Source: Terfezia claveryi (taxonomy: Eukaryota; Ascomycota; Pezizomycetes; Pezizales; Pezizaceae). From it: a DNA stretch of 55,805 bases. Shown here piece after piece: positions 1-15,642 of the stretch. Where the stretch lies: contig WHUX01000292.1 of assembly GCA_015179025.1 (NCBI GenBank), forward strand, positions 1 to 55,805, in the 5' to 3' direction. A program made the translations under genes and the position numbers. The first letter of the stretch is position 1; every line of letters starts with the position of its first letter. The notes under the pieces are model-generated. The model was not told the DNA's origin, did not search any database, and saw only the letters and a program-made list of their open reading frames with translations.

Positions 1-240
1 TGGGGGACTGGACAATCAGATTAGATTAGATAAGGATCTAATCTAATCAAATAATCTCAGGCTAGTAATGTATACTACAAAGTAGATTACTAATAGTGTA
101 TTGCTTATCCTCACTATTAAAGTTATTACTAGTAGCATAAGATTACTGTAATAGGTAAAGTAGTATAGGAGTGCCAAAGGTACTTAGAAGAATTAACCAG
201 TGGAACTTCTATATTGATTGTACTCTAACTATGTTCTGAG
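1..240. other. Unclassified AT-rich sequence at window edge
   Basis: No reading frame or repeat that I recognise. It may be the distal part of the LTR-like block that follows, but it does not align by eye to the 638-bp LTR copies further on. Confidence 0.4.
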
Positions 241-626
241 TTCTAACTATCTGTCCAACTGAAGGGAATTTCAGGGGACTATATGTGTTTCCAACGGGGC
301 AGTGCTGGGGCAGTGCTGAGGCAGTGCACTATCATCTGACCCTTACATGTGATAAAGATCAGCATCATCTGATCCTCTAGATAGTACTTCCAAATACTAT
401 CTAGTACAAAATAGGTTAAGTCTTAACTTAGACTTATACATGTGAAAGCATGTGAAAGCATGTGAAAGCATGTGATAACATGTGAAAGCATATGAAATAT
501 TAGCAAGGCAGACAGCACACAGAATGTTGTGTGTTTTGAGATGCTTGCTGAGTAAGAAAATACATAAGAAATATATTTGTGAGGGAGAGGGTTAGTCATG
601 GGGTATGAGTAAGCCACTTCCTTACA
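241..626 (-). repeat. LTR relic related to the 638-bp LTR family
   Basis: Positions 250-345 share the block CAGGGGACTATAT, the short tandem GGCAGTGCTG repeats and the following ATCATCTGA with the minus-strand solo LTR at 4870-4970. The right edge ends in CTTCCTTACA at 626, as does that solo LTR at 11612. It abruptly ends gag homology of the gypsy relic to the right, so it was probably inserted into gag. The middle is diverged or deleted and the left edge cannot be placed. Confidence 0.55.
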
Positions 627-1300
627 ATTAAGGCCTTCCTCGAATTGTTCCTGCTTTACCCTATCGTTCCACTCCACCTCTGCTGCTAACTTTGAGAATT
701 CGGCTATATATACTAAGAGGTCATAACCTTTCAGTTTTAGTTCTTGGAGAGGACAAGTTACTGTACTTACAGGATCTGGGTCTCTAAAAGCGCAGTTGAA
801 GATTGTGAATAAAGCAGCAATGTCAGGAAGGTTGAAGCAGTCATCGAGCATATAGGGTTAGACCTGGTCCAAAGCTATATTCTCTAGTAGACTGTATATA
901 TAGGCTAATCAGTACTGAATAGTAAGGAACTTTGTAGTATCCCTATTCAGTTTGATCTTGATGGAATTTTTCCAGGCTTTTAGGTGAGTTCTGTTGTTAT
1001 TAAACTTTGGTAGGGTGGAGAGATCTTGGGTTTTGTATGCTTGAGATGCTTGGGGTCCTGGAGCTGCTTGGCTTTCAATCTTGTTTAGGGCCCTATTCAG
1101 AGTTTGGATAGTTTTTCTTTTGTTAATTAAGTCATTCTGGGCAGTTGTGAGGTTGCTTTGGCAAGAGGCAAAGTCAGCTTAGCTAGAGAGGAGGCCTTCG
1201 GTAAGTATTGTGACCTTATCATTGGTCCTGGTCTGTTTTTATTGGCATTCATATATTGCTAATTCCAGTTATTAGCCTAAGGTATTTGCAGTAAAGTAGA
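627..1300 (-). pseudogene. Gag relic of gypsy element Gyp-A
   Basis: Read on the minus strand, this aligns with the Gag proteins of the two plus-strand gypsy elements in the window. Visible pieces are a P-K-F-N-x-N-R-x-x-L-K-A-W block near 970-1010, a FRDPD block near 775 and an EFSKLAAEVEWND block near 690. Several codons are stops or frameshifted. Homology stops at EGLN (about 640), where the LTR-like insertion begins. Gag would form the virus-like particle of the retrotransposon. No pol follows inside the window. Confidence 0.8.
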
Positions 1301-1450
1301 TTTCGATAATGGTCTGGCGATAGCTACTGAAGTCAGCCTAGTTCATATAGATAGGCAGGGCTTGCCAAGCCCGAAATCTGGCTGTGAGCATGAGAGTAGT
1401 GTCATAGATAGCCATTGAGTATACTGGTTAATTAGAGTAATCCAACATAG

Positions 1451-2030
1451 TGTAACGTGGGCTTTGGAAAACAAGGCAACCAAGGAGTATACTGAAGTAA
1501 GAGTAGGGCTAGGGCAACATACATATAGGAACACTATATATATGAGTAGGAAAAGGCTGGGATGGAGAGGCAAGGGCAAGAGGCAAGAGGGGTAGAGAGC
1601 AAGGGGCATAAGACATGTGGAGGCAGTTGCCACATATATCGAATGGGGGTAGCTGTGCTGCAGAGTTGTTCATAGGACAAGGCAAGACGAGGGGGTGTAT
1701 AAGGGTATATACTTTCATGCAGAGAGGCAAGGTTTGTATTATGATACAAGACATTAGATGGGGATCCAACATGTATACGAGGGTGAGCAGATATATATAC
1801 ATGGTGGCCCAAGAAGCCAAGGTTGATAACAGAATAAGCTTTTCAAGATTGTTATCTCAGAGGCCAAGCAAGATAATGATAACCTATCACCTACATTACA
1901 GGTGATATTGAAGCCACAATAATGATAACTCATCACCTGTATTGCAGGTAATATTGAAGGCACAATAATAATAACCTATCACCTATGATCACACGTGATG
2001 ACAAAGACAATTAAGTATATGGTTGTGATA
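1451..2030 (-). repeat. 5' LTR of gypsy relic Gyp-A
   Basis: The reverse complement begins TATCACAACC (from TGTCACAACC by G to A) at 2030 and ends CGTTACA at 1451, like the LTRs at 40981 and 46528. The leader after it (1450 downward) matches the leader of the other gypsy copies (CTATGTTGGATTACTC against CTACATTGGATCTTCTC). Within the LTR, 1865-2000 carries two to three imperfect copies of a roughly 55-bp unit with a CACCT...AGGTGA inverted repeat. Confidence 0.8.
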
Positions 2031-2113
2031 CTCTACATAAGTATATGAATGGGGAAATGTATAAACTAAAGAAAGAAAGCAATTGCAAAAATATGGTGTA
2101 TTCACAAGAATTG
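2031..2113 (+). pseudogene. Cop-1 copia pol, piece 1 (start of RT)
   Basis: The plus frame reads a short K-Q-L-Q-K-Y-G-V-F block, which in copia polyproteins lies just before the reverse transcriptase. The frame runs into the AATTG target duplication (2109-2113) and resumes after the miniature LTR element at 3873, giving a continuous TRIAKEDIPEGTK reading. The integrase and gag parts expected upstream are missing, cut off by the Gyp-A LTR. Confidence 0.75.
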
Positions 2114-2751
2114 TATAAAGAAGTCATATTCCATTTCCTAATGAAATGTAACTCCCATTACATACCAACTTTTAACCTAGTGGAATAAGATATTATTAGG
2201 CTACTAGTGTTGGCTGGCAGATAATAAAGGTATAGTAACTCATGTATTTCATTATAGTAATAAGTATGACTCGTTAGAAGGGTTATGCGATACTTATAGT
2301 TCAATTTCCTAGTTGTTTCTGAAAGTTTCTATTATGTTAATTTCAAATTATATAATGGGTCAGATGATGGCGTACTACCTCAGCACTGCCCCAACACTGC
2401 CCCAGCACTGCTCCACTCTAGGTAGTATATAATCCTCTGAATTCCCCTCTATTAGAGAAGCATTCAAGTCAGTTGAAACCCAAAACAGTTAAATAGTTAC
2501 TTAGCAATAATAAAGTATTGAGCTATTATATTCTGGGCCCTTTACAGGCCCATTCCTTTCTATATTCCAATAACAAGTTATAGGCCAGTCAGGCCTATCT
2601 TCTACAATTAGAGTGATAATAGAATATATACAAGCAAGATATACTTAAATAAAAGCTATAGGTTCCATGCACCTATAGTTTATTGTAGTGAACTCTAGTA
2701 CTACCATTAGCAGTAAGGAGTTGTTTATGAAGCATGCTGCCTTACTTTATA
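2114..2751 (+). repeat. 5' LTR of the miniature element
   Basis: 638 bp, ending TTTATA (from TTTACA). It aligns base for base along its length with 3235-3872, with many transition differences. Confidence 0.85.
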
Positions 2752-3234
2752 TTTTTTAATAGGACATAGTACTTTATTATTAAGTTCTAGATAGCAACAA
2801 ATAGCAAGCTTCTATAAAAAGTAATAGATGTATCTACCTCTATTATAATAGTATGAAGTATTATAAACAAACTTGAGATAAAGAGTTTCTTATAATAGCT
2901 AAAGGTTGTAGTAAAAAGAACTTGTCAATAAGAAGTTATTAAGTATACAACTTATACTTCAAGATTTAGATACATATTTAAAGACTTGGTTCCTGTTCAC
3001 TAAAGTTAGTACAATTGAATTGGTTACTTAATGATGAGGTCCCATATTGGCTAGTAATGTGCAACAAACTTAATAACTTGTGTTGGAAAGGTTGGAGGCC
3101 TGCCCAAATAGTTATTTATTATTATCAGGTATCTACAAAATCTTATTAGTATAACAAGATATATTTAAATAACAACTTACAACAAAGTAAAGCTTTAAAT
3201 ATTCAGAGTAGGACTCTCTTTTTTAAGGGAGCTA

Positions 3235-3872
3235 TGTAAGGAGGTTACATTCCATTTCCCAATGAAATATAACTCCTATTATATACCAACTTTTAATCTA
3301 GTAGAATAAAATATTATTAAGCTACCAGTGTCGGCCGGCAGATAATAAAGGTATAGTTACTTATATATTTCATTATCGTAATAAGCATGACTCATTAGAA
3401 GGGTTACGCGATACTTGTAGTTCTATTTTCTAGTAGTTTCTAGAAGTTTCTATTATGTTGATTTCAAATTATGTAATAGGTCAGATGATAGCACACTGTC
3501 TCAATACTACCCCAACACTGCCCTAGTACTATCCCACTTCAGGTAGTATATAGTCCCCTGAATTCCCTTCTATTGGAGGAGCATTTAAGTCAATTGAAAC
3601 CCAAAACAGTTAAGTAGCTACTTAGCAATAATAAAGTATTGAGCTATTATATTCTGGGCCCTTTATGGGCCCATTCCTCTCTATATTCCAATAACAAGTT
3701 ATAAGGTGGTCGGGCCTATCTTCTACAACTAGAGTAACAATAGAATATATGTAAGCAAAATATACTTAAACAAAAGCTATAGGTTTCATGCACCTATAGT
3801 TTATTGTAGTGAACTCTAGTACTGACGCTGGCAGTAAGGAGTTGTTTATGAAGCATACTACCTTACTTTACA
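3235..3872 (+). repeat. 3' LTR of the miniature element
   Basis: Starts TGTAAGGAGG and ends CTTTACA. It is the same family as the minus-strand solo LTR that begins at 4567. Confidence 0.85.
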
Positions 3873-4566
3873 AATTGCTAAAGAAGATATTCCAGAAGGG
3901 ACTAAGATTGTAGATACCAAATGTGTCTATACAATAAAGTGAAAATTAGATAGAAGTATTAAGAAATACAAAGCTAGAAAAGTAGTGAGAGGATTTACTT
4001 AGTAGGATAGGATCAACTATGATTCTAATAAAACTTACATACAAATGATAAGATCCGAAATATTGAAAATCCTACTTATACTAGCCATGTATAAAAAATA
4101 GAGAATTCAGCAGTTGAATATAGTAGCTGCCTACTTGCAAGCTCTTTTATATTATAATATCTATATTTTAAATATAAATGAAAATGGAGAAACCAAATAC
4201 TAGAAGTTTAATAAAGCTTTAGTATATGAGCTAAAACAAGAAGGGCATGAGTAGTTTAAGATATTAGAGAAAATCCTGGCACTTGTAAGACTCTATCAAT
4301 ATATTAGAGATAAAAGAACCTATATAAACTATAATAATTTCTTTATTCTAGGAACTTATATTAATAATCTTATAGGAATTGCATCTAATGAGACAATACT
4401 CCAAAAATTTGAAGAAAAAATTAAGGAAAAAATTGAGCTTGAAAAATGTAGGAATCTAGAGAAACTTCTAGGAATTGAGCTTAAGTAGAATAATATAAAT
4501 ATAGAAGTTGTAATAACCCAAAAAGCACTTATAAAGATAATGGCCTTAAAATACCTCCTCTATGGT
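3873..4566 (+). pseudogene. Cop-1 copia pol, piece 2 (reverse transcriptase)
   Basis: Plus-frame translation gives AKEDIPEGTKIVDTK, VYTIKWKLD, then QLNIVAAYLQA and TYINNLIGIA, the order of a Ty1/copia reverse transcriptase. The catalytic LD of the first motif is LN and the YVDD-type motif reads YINN. All three Asp to Asn changes fit G to A. Several internal TAG, TGA and TAA codons sit at Gln or Trp positions. The frame stops at the ATGGT duplication (4562-4566) and continues at 11613. Confidence 0.88.
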
Positions 4567-5164
4567 TGTAAAGTAAGGTAGCGTGCTTCATAACTAACTC
4601 TCTACTACCAGGCGGCAGTACTAAAGTTTATTACAGCAAACTATAGGTGCACAAAACCTATAGCTTCTGTTTAAGTATATCTTGCTTGCATATATTCTAT
4701 TGTCGCTCTAGTTGTAAAAGGTAGGCCCGACTGGCCTATAACTTGTTATTAAAACATAGAGGGAGATGGGCCCAAATGGGCCCAGAATATAATTGCTCAA
4801 TACTTTATTATTGGTAGATATCTACTACTCTGTTTCTGTCTCTATCACTGGCTTGAACGCTCCTCCAACAAATGGGAATTCAGGGGACTATATACTGCCT
4901 AGAGTGGGGTAGTGCTGAAGCAGTGTTGGGGTAGTGCTGAGGCAGTGTGCCATCATCTAACCTATTATATGATTTAAAATCAACATGATAGAAACTTCCA
5001 GAAACTACTAGGAAATAGAACTACAAGTATTGCGTGACCCTTCCAAATAAGTTATGCTTATTAATAAAATGAAATACATGAGTTACTATACCTTTATTAT
5101 CATCTGCCAGCCGATGCTAGTGGCCTGATAATAGCTTATTCCACCAGGTTAAAAGTTAGTATAT

Positions 5165-5698
5165 TGTCATAACCGTCTCTTCCTAGCCTAGCCTGACCTC
5201 ATTATTGTTATCGTTATTCGTTGTTCCTTCTGGCATCACCTGCGACGCAGGTGATAGTATTGTTATCTCGGCTCCTGAGATAAGGGGTCTCGAGAACCTT
5301 ATTCCTTCTGCTGGCCTTGGCCAGAAAAGAAGCCTGTATATATAGCTTGCTCTCTCTGCCCTCTCGTTGGATCCCTATCTAATGTATTGTATACCTAATA
5401 CAGGATCTTGCTTCTCTTTATGCTGGTGCACCTTCCTCGTGCACCTCCCCTCATCTTGCCTTACCTTGCCTTACCTTGCCTTGGCCTTCGACCTCACCCT
5501 GGCCTTCGCCTTCGTGCCTTTGCCTTACCTTGCCATGCCTTGGCCTTTGTCCTCGCCTTCGACCTCGCCCTCGCCTTCACCTTTGTGCCTTTGCCTTACC
5601 TTGCCATGCCTTTGCCTTTGTCCTCGCCTTCACCTCTACCTTCTGTCCCCGCTTCGCTCATACCTCATGGTCGCACCAGCCCCTCAAGCCTTGTTACA
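5165..5698 (+). repeat. 5' LTR of Gyp-B
   Basis: 534 bp, TGTCATAACC to TTGTTACA. It holds a palindrome at 5235-5255, a TATA-like TATATATAG at 5337-5345, and a long pyrimidine-rich CCTTGCC/CTTCGCC tract at 5440-5650 that creates overlapping spurious open frames. Confidence 0.88.
5235..5345 (+). promoter_or_regulatory. LTR palindrome plus TATA box of Gyp-B
   Basis: ATCACCTGCG and CGCAGGTGAT are perfect arms around one base (5235-5255), containing CACCTG/CAGGTG E-box-like sites. A second inverted repeat, TATCTCGG...AGATA, follows near 5263-5282, then TATATATAG at 5337. By position this is the probable Pol II promoter of the element. No transcript evidence is available. Confidence 0.5.
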
Positions 5699-5851
5699 GT
5701 ACATTGGATCTTATCGACCAACTGGTACGCTGTCATGTCCAGAATCCCTCTACGTGCTGTCAGGTTTCAAACCTGAAGGAGCTCCCCCATACCCTTAGGC
5801 TTAAACGATTTGAATGCCTACTATCGAGAAATCATCGACATCTTTGAGGCC

Positions 5852-6919
5852 ATGGATGCCATTGGGGCCGAACTCAGCAACAGCCTGGCCATGGCTGAAA
5901 ACAGCCTGGCCGTAGCTGAACAAAAATTGAGATCCGCCGACGAAGAGATTACGGTCCTCTAGACCAATCTTGACCATCTGAACCTTGCCCTGGCCAACGA
6001 ATGGACTACGGTCCAAAACCTCAGCCACGTCCTAGGGAACCTTGCAATACCAACAACAGCCAGTAGCAACAAGACCGAAAGCATTCCAACACCCCCCAAA
6101 TTCAATGGGGACCGGGTTCGCCTACGAGCCTGGAAAAATGCTATCAATCTCAAGCTGAATGGGGATTCTGCTAGATTCCCATCAGAACAATATCGACTGG
6201 CATATGTTTTCGCCTTGCTGGAGGGGAAAGCTTGTGACTAGATCTAGCCATATGTCCTTGAAACTAGGATCAAACTTGACAATATCTCGACCCTTTTTAC
6301 AATCCTGAATAGGGTGTTCAGGGACCCCGATGCCGTTGGCACTGCCAGTAGGGCTCTCCAAGCCCTCAGGCAGAAAAACACCGATCTGTCTACTTATGTG
6401 GCAGAATTCTCGAGACTAGCAGCGGAGGTCCGATGGAATGACTAGTCCAAACTGGAGCAATTCCAGGAAGGGCTAAATGACGAAATCCAGCAGGCCATGT
6501 TCAGCCTTCCGGAAGCCAAAACCCTTAACGAACTAATTGACCAGGCTTCCCAAGTGGAACAGTAGATGTCCTGACTCCGCAACCACCCCACGTTCAGGCC
6601 AGTACCCCATCTCCTACAACCCCAGCCTCAGCAACACCATGCCACCAAAACAGCTCATGCCCCTGCCAATAAACTAGCACATCTATCATTGGTGGCAGGA
6701 GGGCCCACCCCTATGGACCTATCATTGGGAAGGCCTCGACTAACCTAGGAAGAAAGGGACCACTGCCACACTAATGGGTTATGCATTGTATGTAGAATAG
6801 GGGACCACTTTATTGCAGTATGTCCCCTCCGAAAAAACCGCTCCCTAGCCGCTTATGCTATCTCGGAAGCCCGGATCAAAAAGGTTGACGAGGCAGGAAA
6901 AGCCCTATCCCTTGCCTAG
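5852..6919 (+). pseudogene. gag of Gyp-B
   Basis: The frame from ATG 5852 (MDAIGAEL) runs through a coiled-coil-like start and a capsid-like part (KFNGDRVRLRAWKNAI, LSTYVAEFSRLAAEVRW) to a zinc knuckle, C-x2-C-x4-H-x4-C (CIVC..GDHF..VC, about 6785-6825). It stops at TAG near 6917-6919. About seven in-frame stops occur at Gln, Trp or Arg positions. The product would be the particle and RNA-binding protein. Pol lies in the -1 frame relative to gag, as in Gyp-D. Confidence 0.85.
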
Positions 6920-10775
<3,856 letters not shown>

Positions 10776-11015
10776 TGCACTGCCTCGTCCTTGCCAGCCC
10801 GGAGTCATGGATGGTGCCTCTTGTATGTTTTTGATATTTGGAGTTGCGACTAAGGTTTTCATTGTTTGGTCATTTTGTTGTTGTTTACTTACTTCCGGTG
10901 TTGGGGTTGTATTATGGGTTATTGGTTTTGAGCCGCCTGTATTTGTTTGTTTGTTTTTACCTTACCTTTCGCCTTGCCTTCTGTCACTGGGGCTCCGAGC
11001 CTAAAGGGGGGATAG

Positions 11016-11561
11016 TGTCACAACTGTCCCTTCCTAGCCTAGCCTGACCTCGTTATTGTTATCATTATTCGTTGTTCCTTCTGGCATCACCTGCGACACA
11101 GGTGATAGCATTGTTATCTCGGCTCCTGAGATAAGGGGTCTCGGGAACCTTATTCCTTCTGCTGGCCTTAGCCACGAAGGAAGCCTATATATATAGCTTG
11201 CTCTCTCTGCCCTCTCGTTGGATCCCTATCCAACGTCTTGTATACCTAATACAGGATCTTGCTTCTCTCCATGCTGGTGCACCTTCCTCATACACCTCCC
11301 CTTGTCTTACCTTGCCTTGCCTTGCCTTGTCTTGGCCTTCGACCTCACCTTCGCCTTCACCTTCGTACCTTTGCCTTGCCTTGCCGTGCCTTGGCCTTTG
11401 TCCTCGCCTTCGACCTCGCCTTTGCCTTTGCCTTCGTGCCTTTGCCTTGCCTTGCCATGCCTTGGCTTTTGTCCTCGCCTTCGCCTCTGCCTTCGCCTCT
11501 GCCTTCTGCCCCCGCTCCGCTCCTACCCCTTGGTCGCACCAGCCCCTCGAGCCTCGTTATA
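11016..11561 (+). repeat. 3' LTR of Gyp-B
   Basis: 546 bp, preceded by the polypurine tract AAAGGGGGGATAG (11003-11015). It starts TGTCACAACT and ends CGTTATA. It matches the 5' LTR but differs in the number of pyrimidine-rich repeats. Confidence 0.88.
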
Positions 11562-11612
11562 TATATAACGAAAGTTACATTTCATTGGGAAATGGAATGT
11601 AACTTCCTTACA

Positions 11613-12243
11613 ATGGTGAACTACAATATAAGAATTCTTTACCCATTAATCCAGAAGTATATAGTGACTCTAATGACCATTTTGAAGATGCTAAGAAATA
11701 TCAAGTACTTTTAGGAGGTCTACTTTATATTGTAAGAATGACAAGACCTGAGATATCTATAAATGTTAACTTTCTAGGACAGCGAGTATCTAAACCTTCT
11801 ATAATAAATTATAGAGCTGCTTCAACTATTCTGTAATATCTCAAGAACACCAAGTATTTAGGACTAATTCTATGGAAACCTATAGATTTATACCTCATCA
11901 TATATTTAGATGCATCCTATGGTAGTAAACAAGCGAGATTTCAAACAAGAGTGCTTATGACTCTCGGTAATCAATCAGTAGGATAGTACAGTCACTGTCA
12001 GAATACTGTATCCTTGTCAATTACTGAAGCAGAATATATTGCTGTATATGAAAGAGCTAAAGATGCAGCTTGAGCACAACAACTTCTAGATGAACTTGGA
12101 TTATCACTAAAACTTATGGTAAAAATAGATAGTGAAGAAACCTTTAACCTAGCTCATACCTCTCGCTGTTTAAGACGAACTAGGCATATTGAATATCAAT
12201 ACTACTATCTATACCAACAAGTACACTCTTATACGTATTTATT
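11613..12243 (+). pseudogene. Cop-1 copia pol, piece 3 (RT end and RNase H)
   Basis: Continues the frame from 4566 (YGELQYKNSLP). Visible are LLGGLLYIVRMTRPEI, the RNase H motifs YLDASYGS and ITEAEYIAV, and near the end LRRTRHIEYQYYY, the standard C-terminal order of copia pol. In-frame stops sit at Gln or Trp positions (for example 11836 and 11985). The element's 3' LTR is not seen. A LINE tail follows directly. Confidence 0.85.
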
Positions 12244-12310
12244 TTGCGTCAACCTGGCAGATTACTTGCCTTGTCCTGAACCCATCCGGATATCCCGGTG
12301 GCTCAGTAAG
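12244..12310 (+). repeat. LINE 3'-end fragment (plus)
   Basis: GGCAGATTACTTGCC, then a CCGG...CCGGTGGCT block, match the 3' end of the LINE copy at 17480-17545 (GGCAGATTAACTTGCC ... CCGGGTGGCTCC). Its own poly(A) is not seen. Confidence 0.6.
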
Positions 12311-12718
12311 ATTACAAAGTTATGAACGGAGGAATTTTGCTTGAATAACGGCTTGTATTGAGGGCTATCTTAGCTGTCGCTATAAGGCTTGGATGCTTAT
12401 TGTAGAGAGGCTTGTGCTAACCAGACTATGCTTATGGTGCTTGTACTGTCTACTTTAAGAAAATACGCAGTTCTCATCTGCTTATATAGACCGTCCTCAT
12501 CCATCACTTTCATGTCTGGGAATCTTGGCTAATCCTTTGTTCACTATCAATTTCCTTCTAGAGAGACCGGCGAGAGTAATTCCTACGTGCCAACCAGACT
12601 AATTTCCTTCAGGCTCGTCATGAGACCGACTGCATACGAGTACTGAGTATTTTTTTTGAGACAAAAAAGAAAATGTCACAGGAGTAGCCAAATGCCAAGC
12701 TCGTGACAGCCTAACAGC
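12311..12718. other. Non-coding spacer with two copies of a 15-bp motif
   Basis: No gene seen. It contains GTGCTAACCAGACTA (12414-12428) and GTGCCAACCAGACTA (12587-12601), copies of a motif dispersed in the window (see 21208-21753). Confidence 0.6.
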
Positions 12719-12830
12719 TTTTTTTTTTATTTATATCTTTTAAATACTTGTTACTCTCCTATGCGGTCCTGTTAGGGGACCAAGAGGAGCTACCCGGTGG
12801 ATTAAGAACGGGGCCCCGTGATGTCTTAGC
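12719..12830 (-). repeat. LINE 3'-end fragment with poly(A) tail (minus)
   Basis: A T-run (12719-12730) followed by TTTTAAATACTTGTTACTC and the GGTCC/CATGAGG-type tail sequence is the reverse complement of the LINE 3' end found at 16733-16860. It is 5' truncated. Confidence 0.7.
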
Positions 12831-13111
12831 GCTTAGTCCCCTTATGTTAGGCGAGTTTCGTGCATCGTACGTTGACGTGCGACTGGCTATCTACGCCTAC
12901 CTAGTCCTCCAGTAGTCTGGTTGGCACCCACCAAACTAGTCCTCCAGACTACCAAACACCAACATTGAACCCCACATCAAGCCTCGTAAGAAGCCCGACC
13001 AGTCTCTCGCGTGGTAGTCTTGATGCCTCCTGTAGTCCCTATTATGGCATCGCTCTTCGCAGGGACCATACCCAGGCCAACCAGCCCCAGCCTTGCAATC
13101 ACCACCATGGT
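12831..13111. other. Sequence flanking the hAT element (left)
   Basis: It holds one forward copy of TAGTCTGGTTGGCAC (12913-12927) and a weak open frame from about 12965. After removal of the hAT element it would join 16128 onward, so both sides may belong to one decayed locus. Product not recognised. Confidence 0.4.
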
Positions 13112-13349
13112 CAGTGTTCTCAACCAGCCAGGCCAGGCCAGGCGAAGCTAAGGCCGGGGCCAGCCTGGGCCACAGTAAGGCAAGCTGGGCCTGGCCTTCT
13201 TATTCAGGCCGGCCTGAAGGAAGGCCTGGGCCGGTCCAGGCGGCCTGAATAAGGCAGGCCGCCTGAATAGCCTGAATAGCCGGTTCTGCACGATAGTGTA
13301 GAAAAGTTGAGAGCTCAATTCAGAAACCAATATCTACCTAGCTACCTAA

Positions 13350-15642
13350 CTACTGATCGGTATCTTTCTCACGAATACCTTTTGCCTCGAGTTGATCTAA
13401 TATAGCTTGTACCTGCTCTGCCTCCTTAAACGCAATAATTCCACTATCAATACGCCATGACTTCATACACTCAACTGCCTCAATAATATCCTCCTTCAAC
13501 CTATTCCGCCGGTCTGTTACTATCAATCCTATACTACTAAACACTCGCTCTACCTCTGAACTCATAGCCGGAATTGCTAGAATGTCAAGTGCCATTCTGG
13601 ATAGTTGTGGATAATCCTTTTGGTGTTGAATCCACTAGAGTCGAGGGTTCTTAATATCAATAGTAGTGGAGGAGATGAAGTCATTGAGTTCATCTTTTTG
13701 CCAAATTCTAGGTGCCCGCTTAGATTTCCACAAGCGCAAAGTGGATTCAGTGGTGTCTGTACTTGGACTACTAATACCAGTTGATTCTGCCGATGATTTG
13801 CTTTCTCCAGTGTCTTTATATCTATCAAAGTATAATTAGTACAACAAAATATGATATGAAGAGCAAAACTAATACTTACTTAGTTTCCCATAATAACTGT
13901 ACTTTAGCCTTCGCATTCTCAATCCAAGTCAGATGCTCTGCCCAGTTTGTCTCAAAATAGTCAAGTTTCATCGATGGATGAAGAACAACTGCAGCGTATA
14001 GGACCGTATTTGCATCAGTAAGAGCATAATACTTATTAAGCTTACTCCAAGCTAAGTTGATTTATGCAAGAAGATGTAGAGTACTGTTGCTTGCTGTATA
14101 CATAGTCAATGCCGATTCGAGATGCTCTAGCAGGTAGTCCATTGTAGGAAGTAAATCGTATAGAGCACCATTACCACGATGGCCTTCTAATTCCAAAGTA
14201 CATCGATAAAATGGCTCTAGAATTGTAACAATATCCTGCAACTCCTTCCAGTCATCAATATCCAGTTGATCTTCCTCAAGGCCATCACGAATATGCCGAG
14301 CTATAAAAACTTCAAACCCATTTCGAAGTTGTAATGCACGTTTGATAGCTCTGAAGTCGCTATTCCATTGAGTAAGATTTGCTGCAATTGGCTGAAATGC
14401 TGATTCTTCTGGTAAAGCTTCTTGAACAAGACGTGCAAATTCTTCTCGACGTTGTAGTGTCCAACAAATGTAGGTAATAATATTCCACAACTTACCATAT
14501 GGTCCCTGCTTGCGCCAAAAGGTTAAAGGCTCATCCAACTCTTGCATCCCAATATCTGATTCAATTCTATAAAGAAAAGCCTTCACAACAAGATTAATAA
14601 TATGTCCAAAACAGCGAAGCCTATGTTCTGATACATTAAAAGAAACCCCAACCTCCTGTAAACGTGTAGAAAGACAAGTCAATGCAGAGTCATTATTTGT
14701 AGCATTATCCAAAGTAAAATATCCAACCTTCTTCATTAATGCATACTCTTGCAACAAGGACATAATAATCTGACTTTGGTTTTCACTTGTATGTGCTTCA
14801 TGTAAACGACGAAGACCTAATAATGCTCGACAAGACTGACCATCTATACCAATCCAATGTCCGACTATTCCCAATAATGTAAGATAATTGCTAGATGTCC
14901 ATAAGTCAAAACTAAAATGAACAAGTGGAATATCTTTCAATACTTGAATTAATAACTGCCTCTGAGAAGTATAAATCTGCATTGTCCATGTGCGAACAGT
15001 ATTTTCAGAACGAGGTAAACAACGTGGAATTGCTGTATATGAGGCAGAAACAGAAGTAAGATAAGATAATAATAAACAAAAACTAGTCTCTTCAACTTGC
15101 CGAAAACTTATATTAGATAAGACCATCCATTGAACTAAAAGCTGCTTAAACACATCGGAATTGAATTGAATCTTCGGTGTGCTATTGCCAAAAGCCTGTT
15201 GAATAATACTAGATCCTGTCGCTACCTCCATCGGACCATTTTCTGTCATGCGATGTCCTTGAAGATGTTGAATTGGATGTTTTGTTGACCCATCTGCATA
15301 TCTCTTAGCCTGTCCAGGTCGACATAAGCGACATTGCCAAAATCGCTTATTATTGATTGTAACGGCTTCTCCGTACTGCCAAATCCAACTTCGTCGAGGG
15401 GTATTTCGCATGCGCCATAAAGAGGAGGGACCTGCTGCTGCTGCTGAACCATCATCACCACCACCCGAATCAAATGCGCTTGGTGACTGTTGACTTGATG
15501 GTATAGTAGAAGGCTCCGGATCAAAATTCGTAAATTGACTAGATGATAATTGCGATAGGTCGCTTATAGTCTCCTGGTCATCATCGAAAATCCCTGACAT
15601 ATCCATAGATGAACTGTTGAAATTATCCATAATCCTGTACAT
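13350..15642 (-). pseudogene. hAT transposase with BED zinc finger and hATC domain (two nonsense codons)
   Basis: Reads from ATG 15642 (MYRIMDNF). An acidic Ser-rich N terminus is followed by a BED zinc finger at residues about 80-132 (RSWIWQYG, then WQCRLC, then HLQGH). Candidate hAT catalytic Asp motifs are FSFDLWTSS (about residue 240) and YFTLDNATNND (about 310). The C-terminal hATC dimerisation motif PAMSSEVERVFSSIG lies at 13521-13565. A TAA at 14062-14064 and a TAG at 13635-13637 interrupt the frame, each one C to T or G to A change from Gln or Trp. A 58-bp intron (13822-13879) must be removed to join the hATC part. The enzyme would excise and insert the element. Confidence 0.93.
13822..13879 (-). 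other. Intron of the hAT transposase
   Basis: Donor GTAAGT and acceptor TAG with TACTAAT as branch site, on the minus strand. Splicing joins LLWETK to YKDTGE in frame. The size and signals are typical of filamentous ascomycetes. Confidence 0.85.

Larger units (their letters stand above)
2114..3872 (+). mobile_element. Miniature (TRIM/LARD-like) LTR element inside copia pol
   Basis: Two direct LTRs of 638 bp each (2114-2751 and 3235-3872) flank a 483-bp non-coding interior. The 5-bp sequence AATTG occurs immediately left (2109-2113) and right (3873-3877), a target site duplication. Removing the element rejoins the copia reading frame exactly. The left LTR starts TATAAAGAAG where the other copies have TGTAAGGAAG, a G to A change at the conserved TG. 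A purine tract (AAGGGAGC) precedes the right LTR. No gag or pol is visible, so it is either a non-autonomous element or an internal deletion of a larger one. Confidence 0.85.

Noticed and set aside
5367..5847. Three overlapping plus-strand frames rich in Leu/Pro/Ser (and the same at 11198-11714)
   Set aside because: They lie in the pyrimidine-rich tandem tract of the Gyp-B LTRs, open in all frames because the tract lacks stops. They are not genes.
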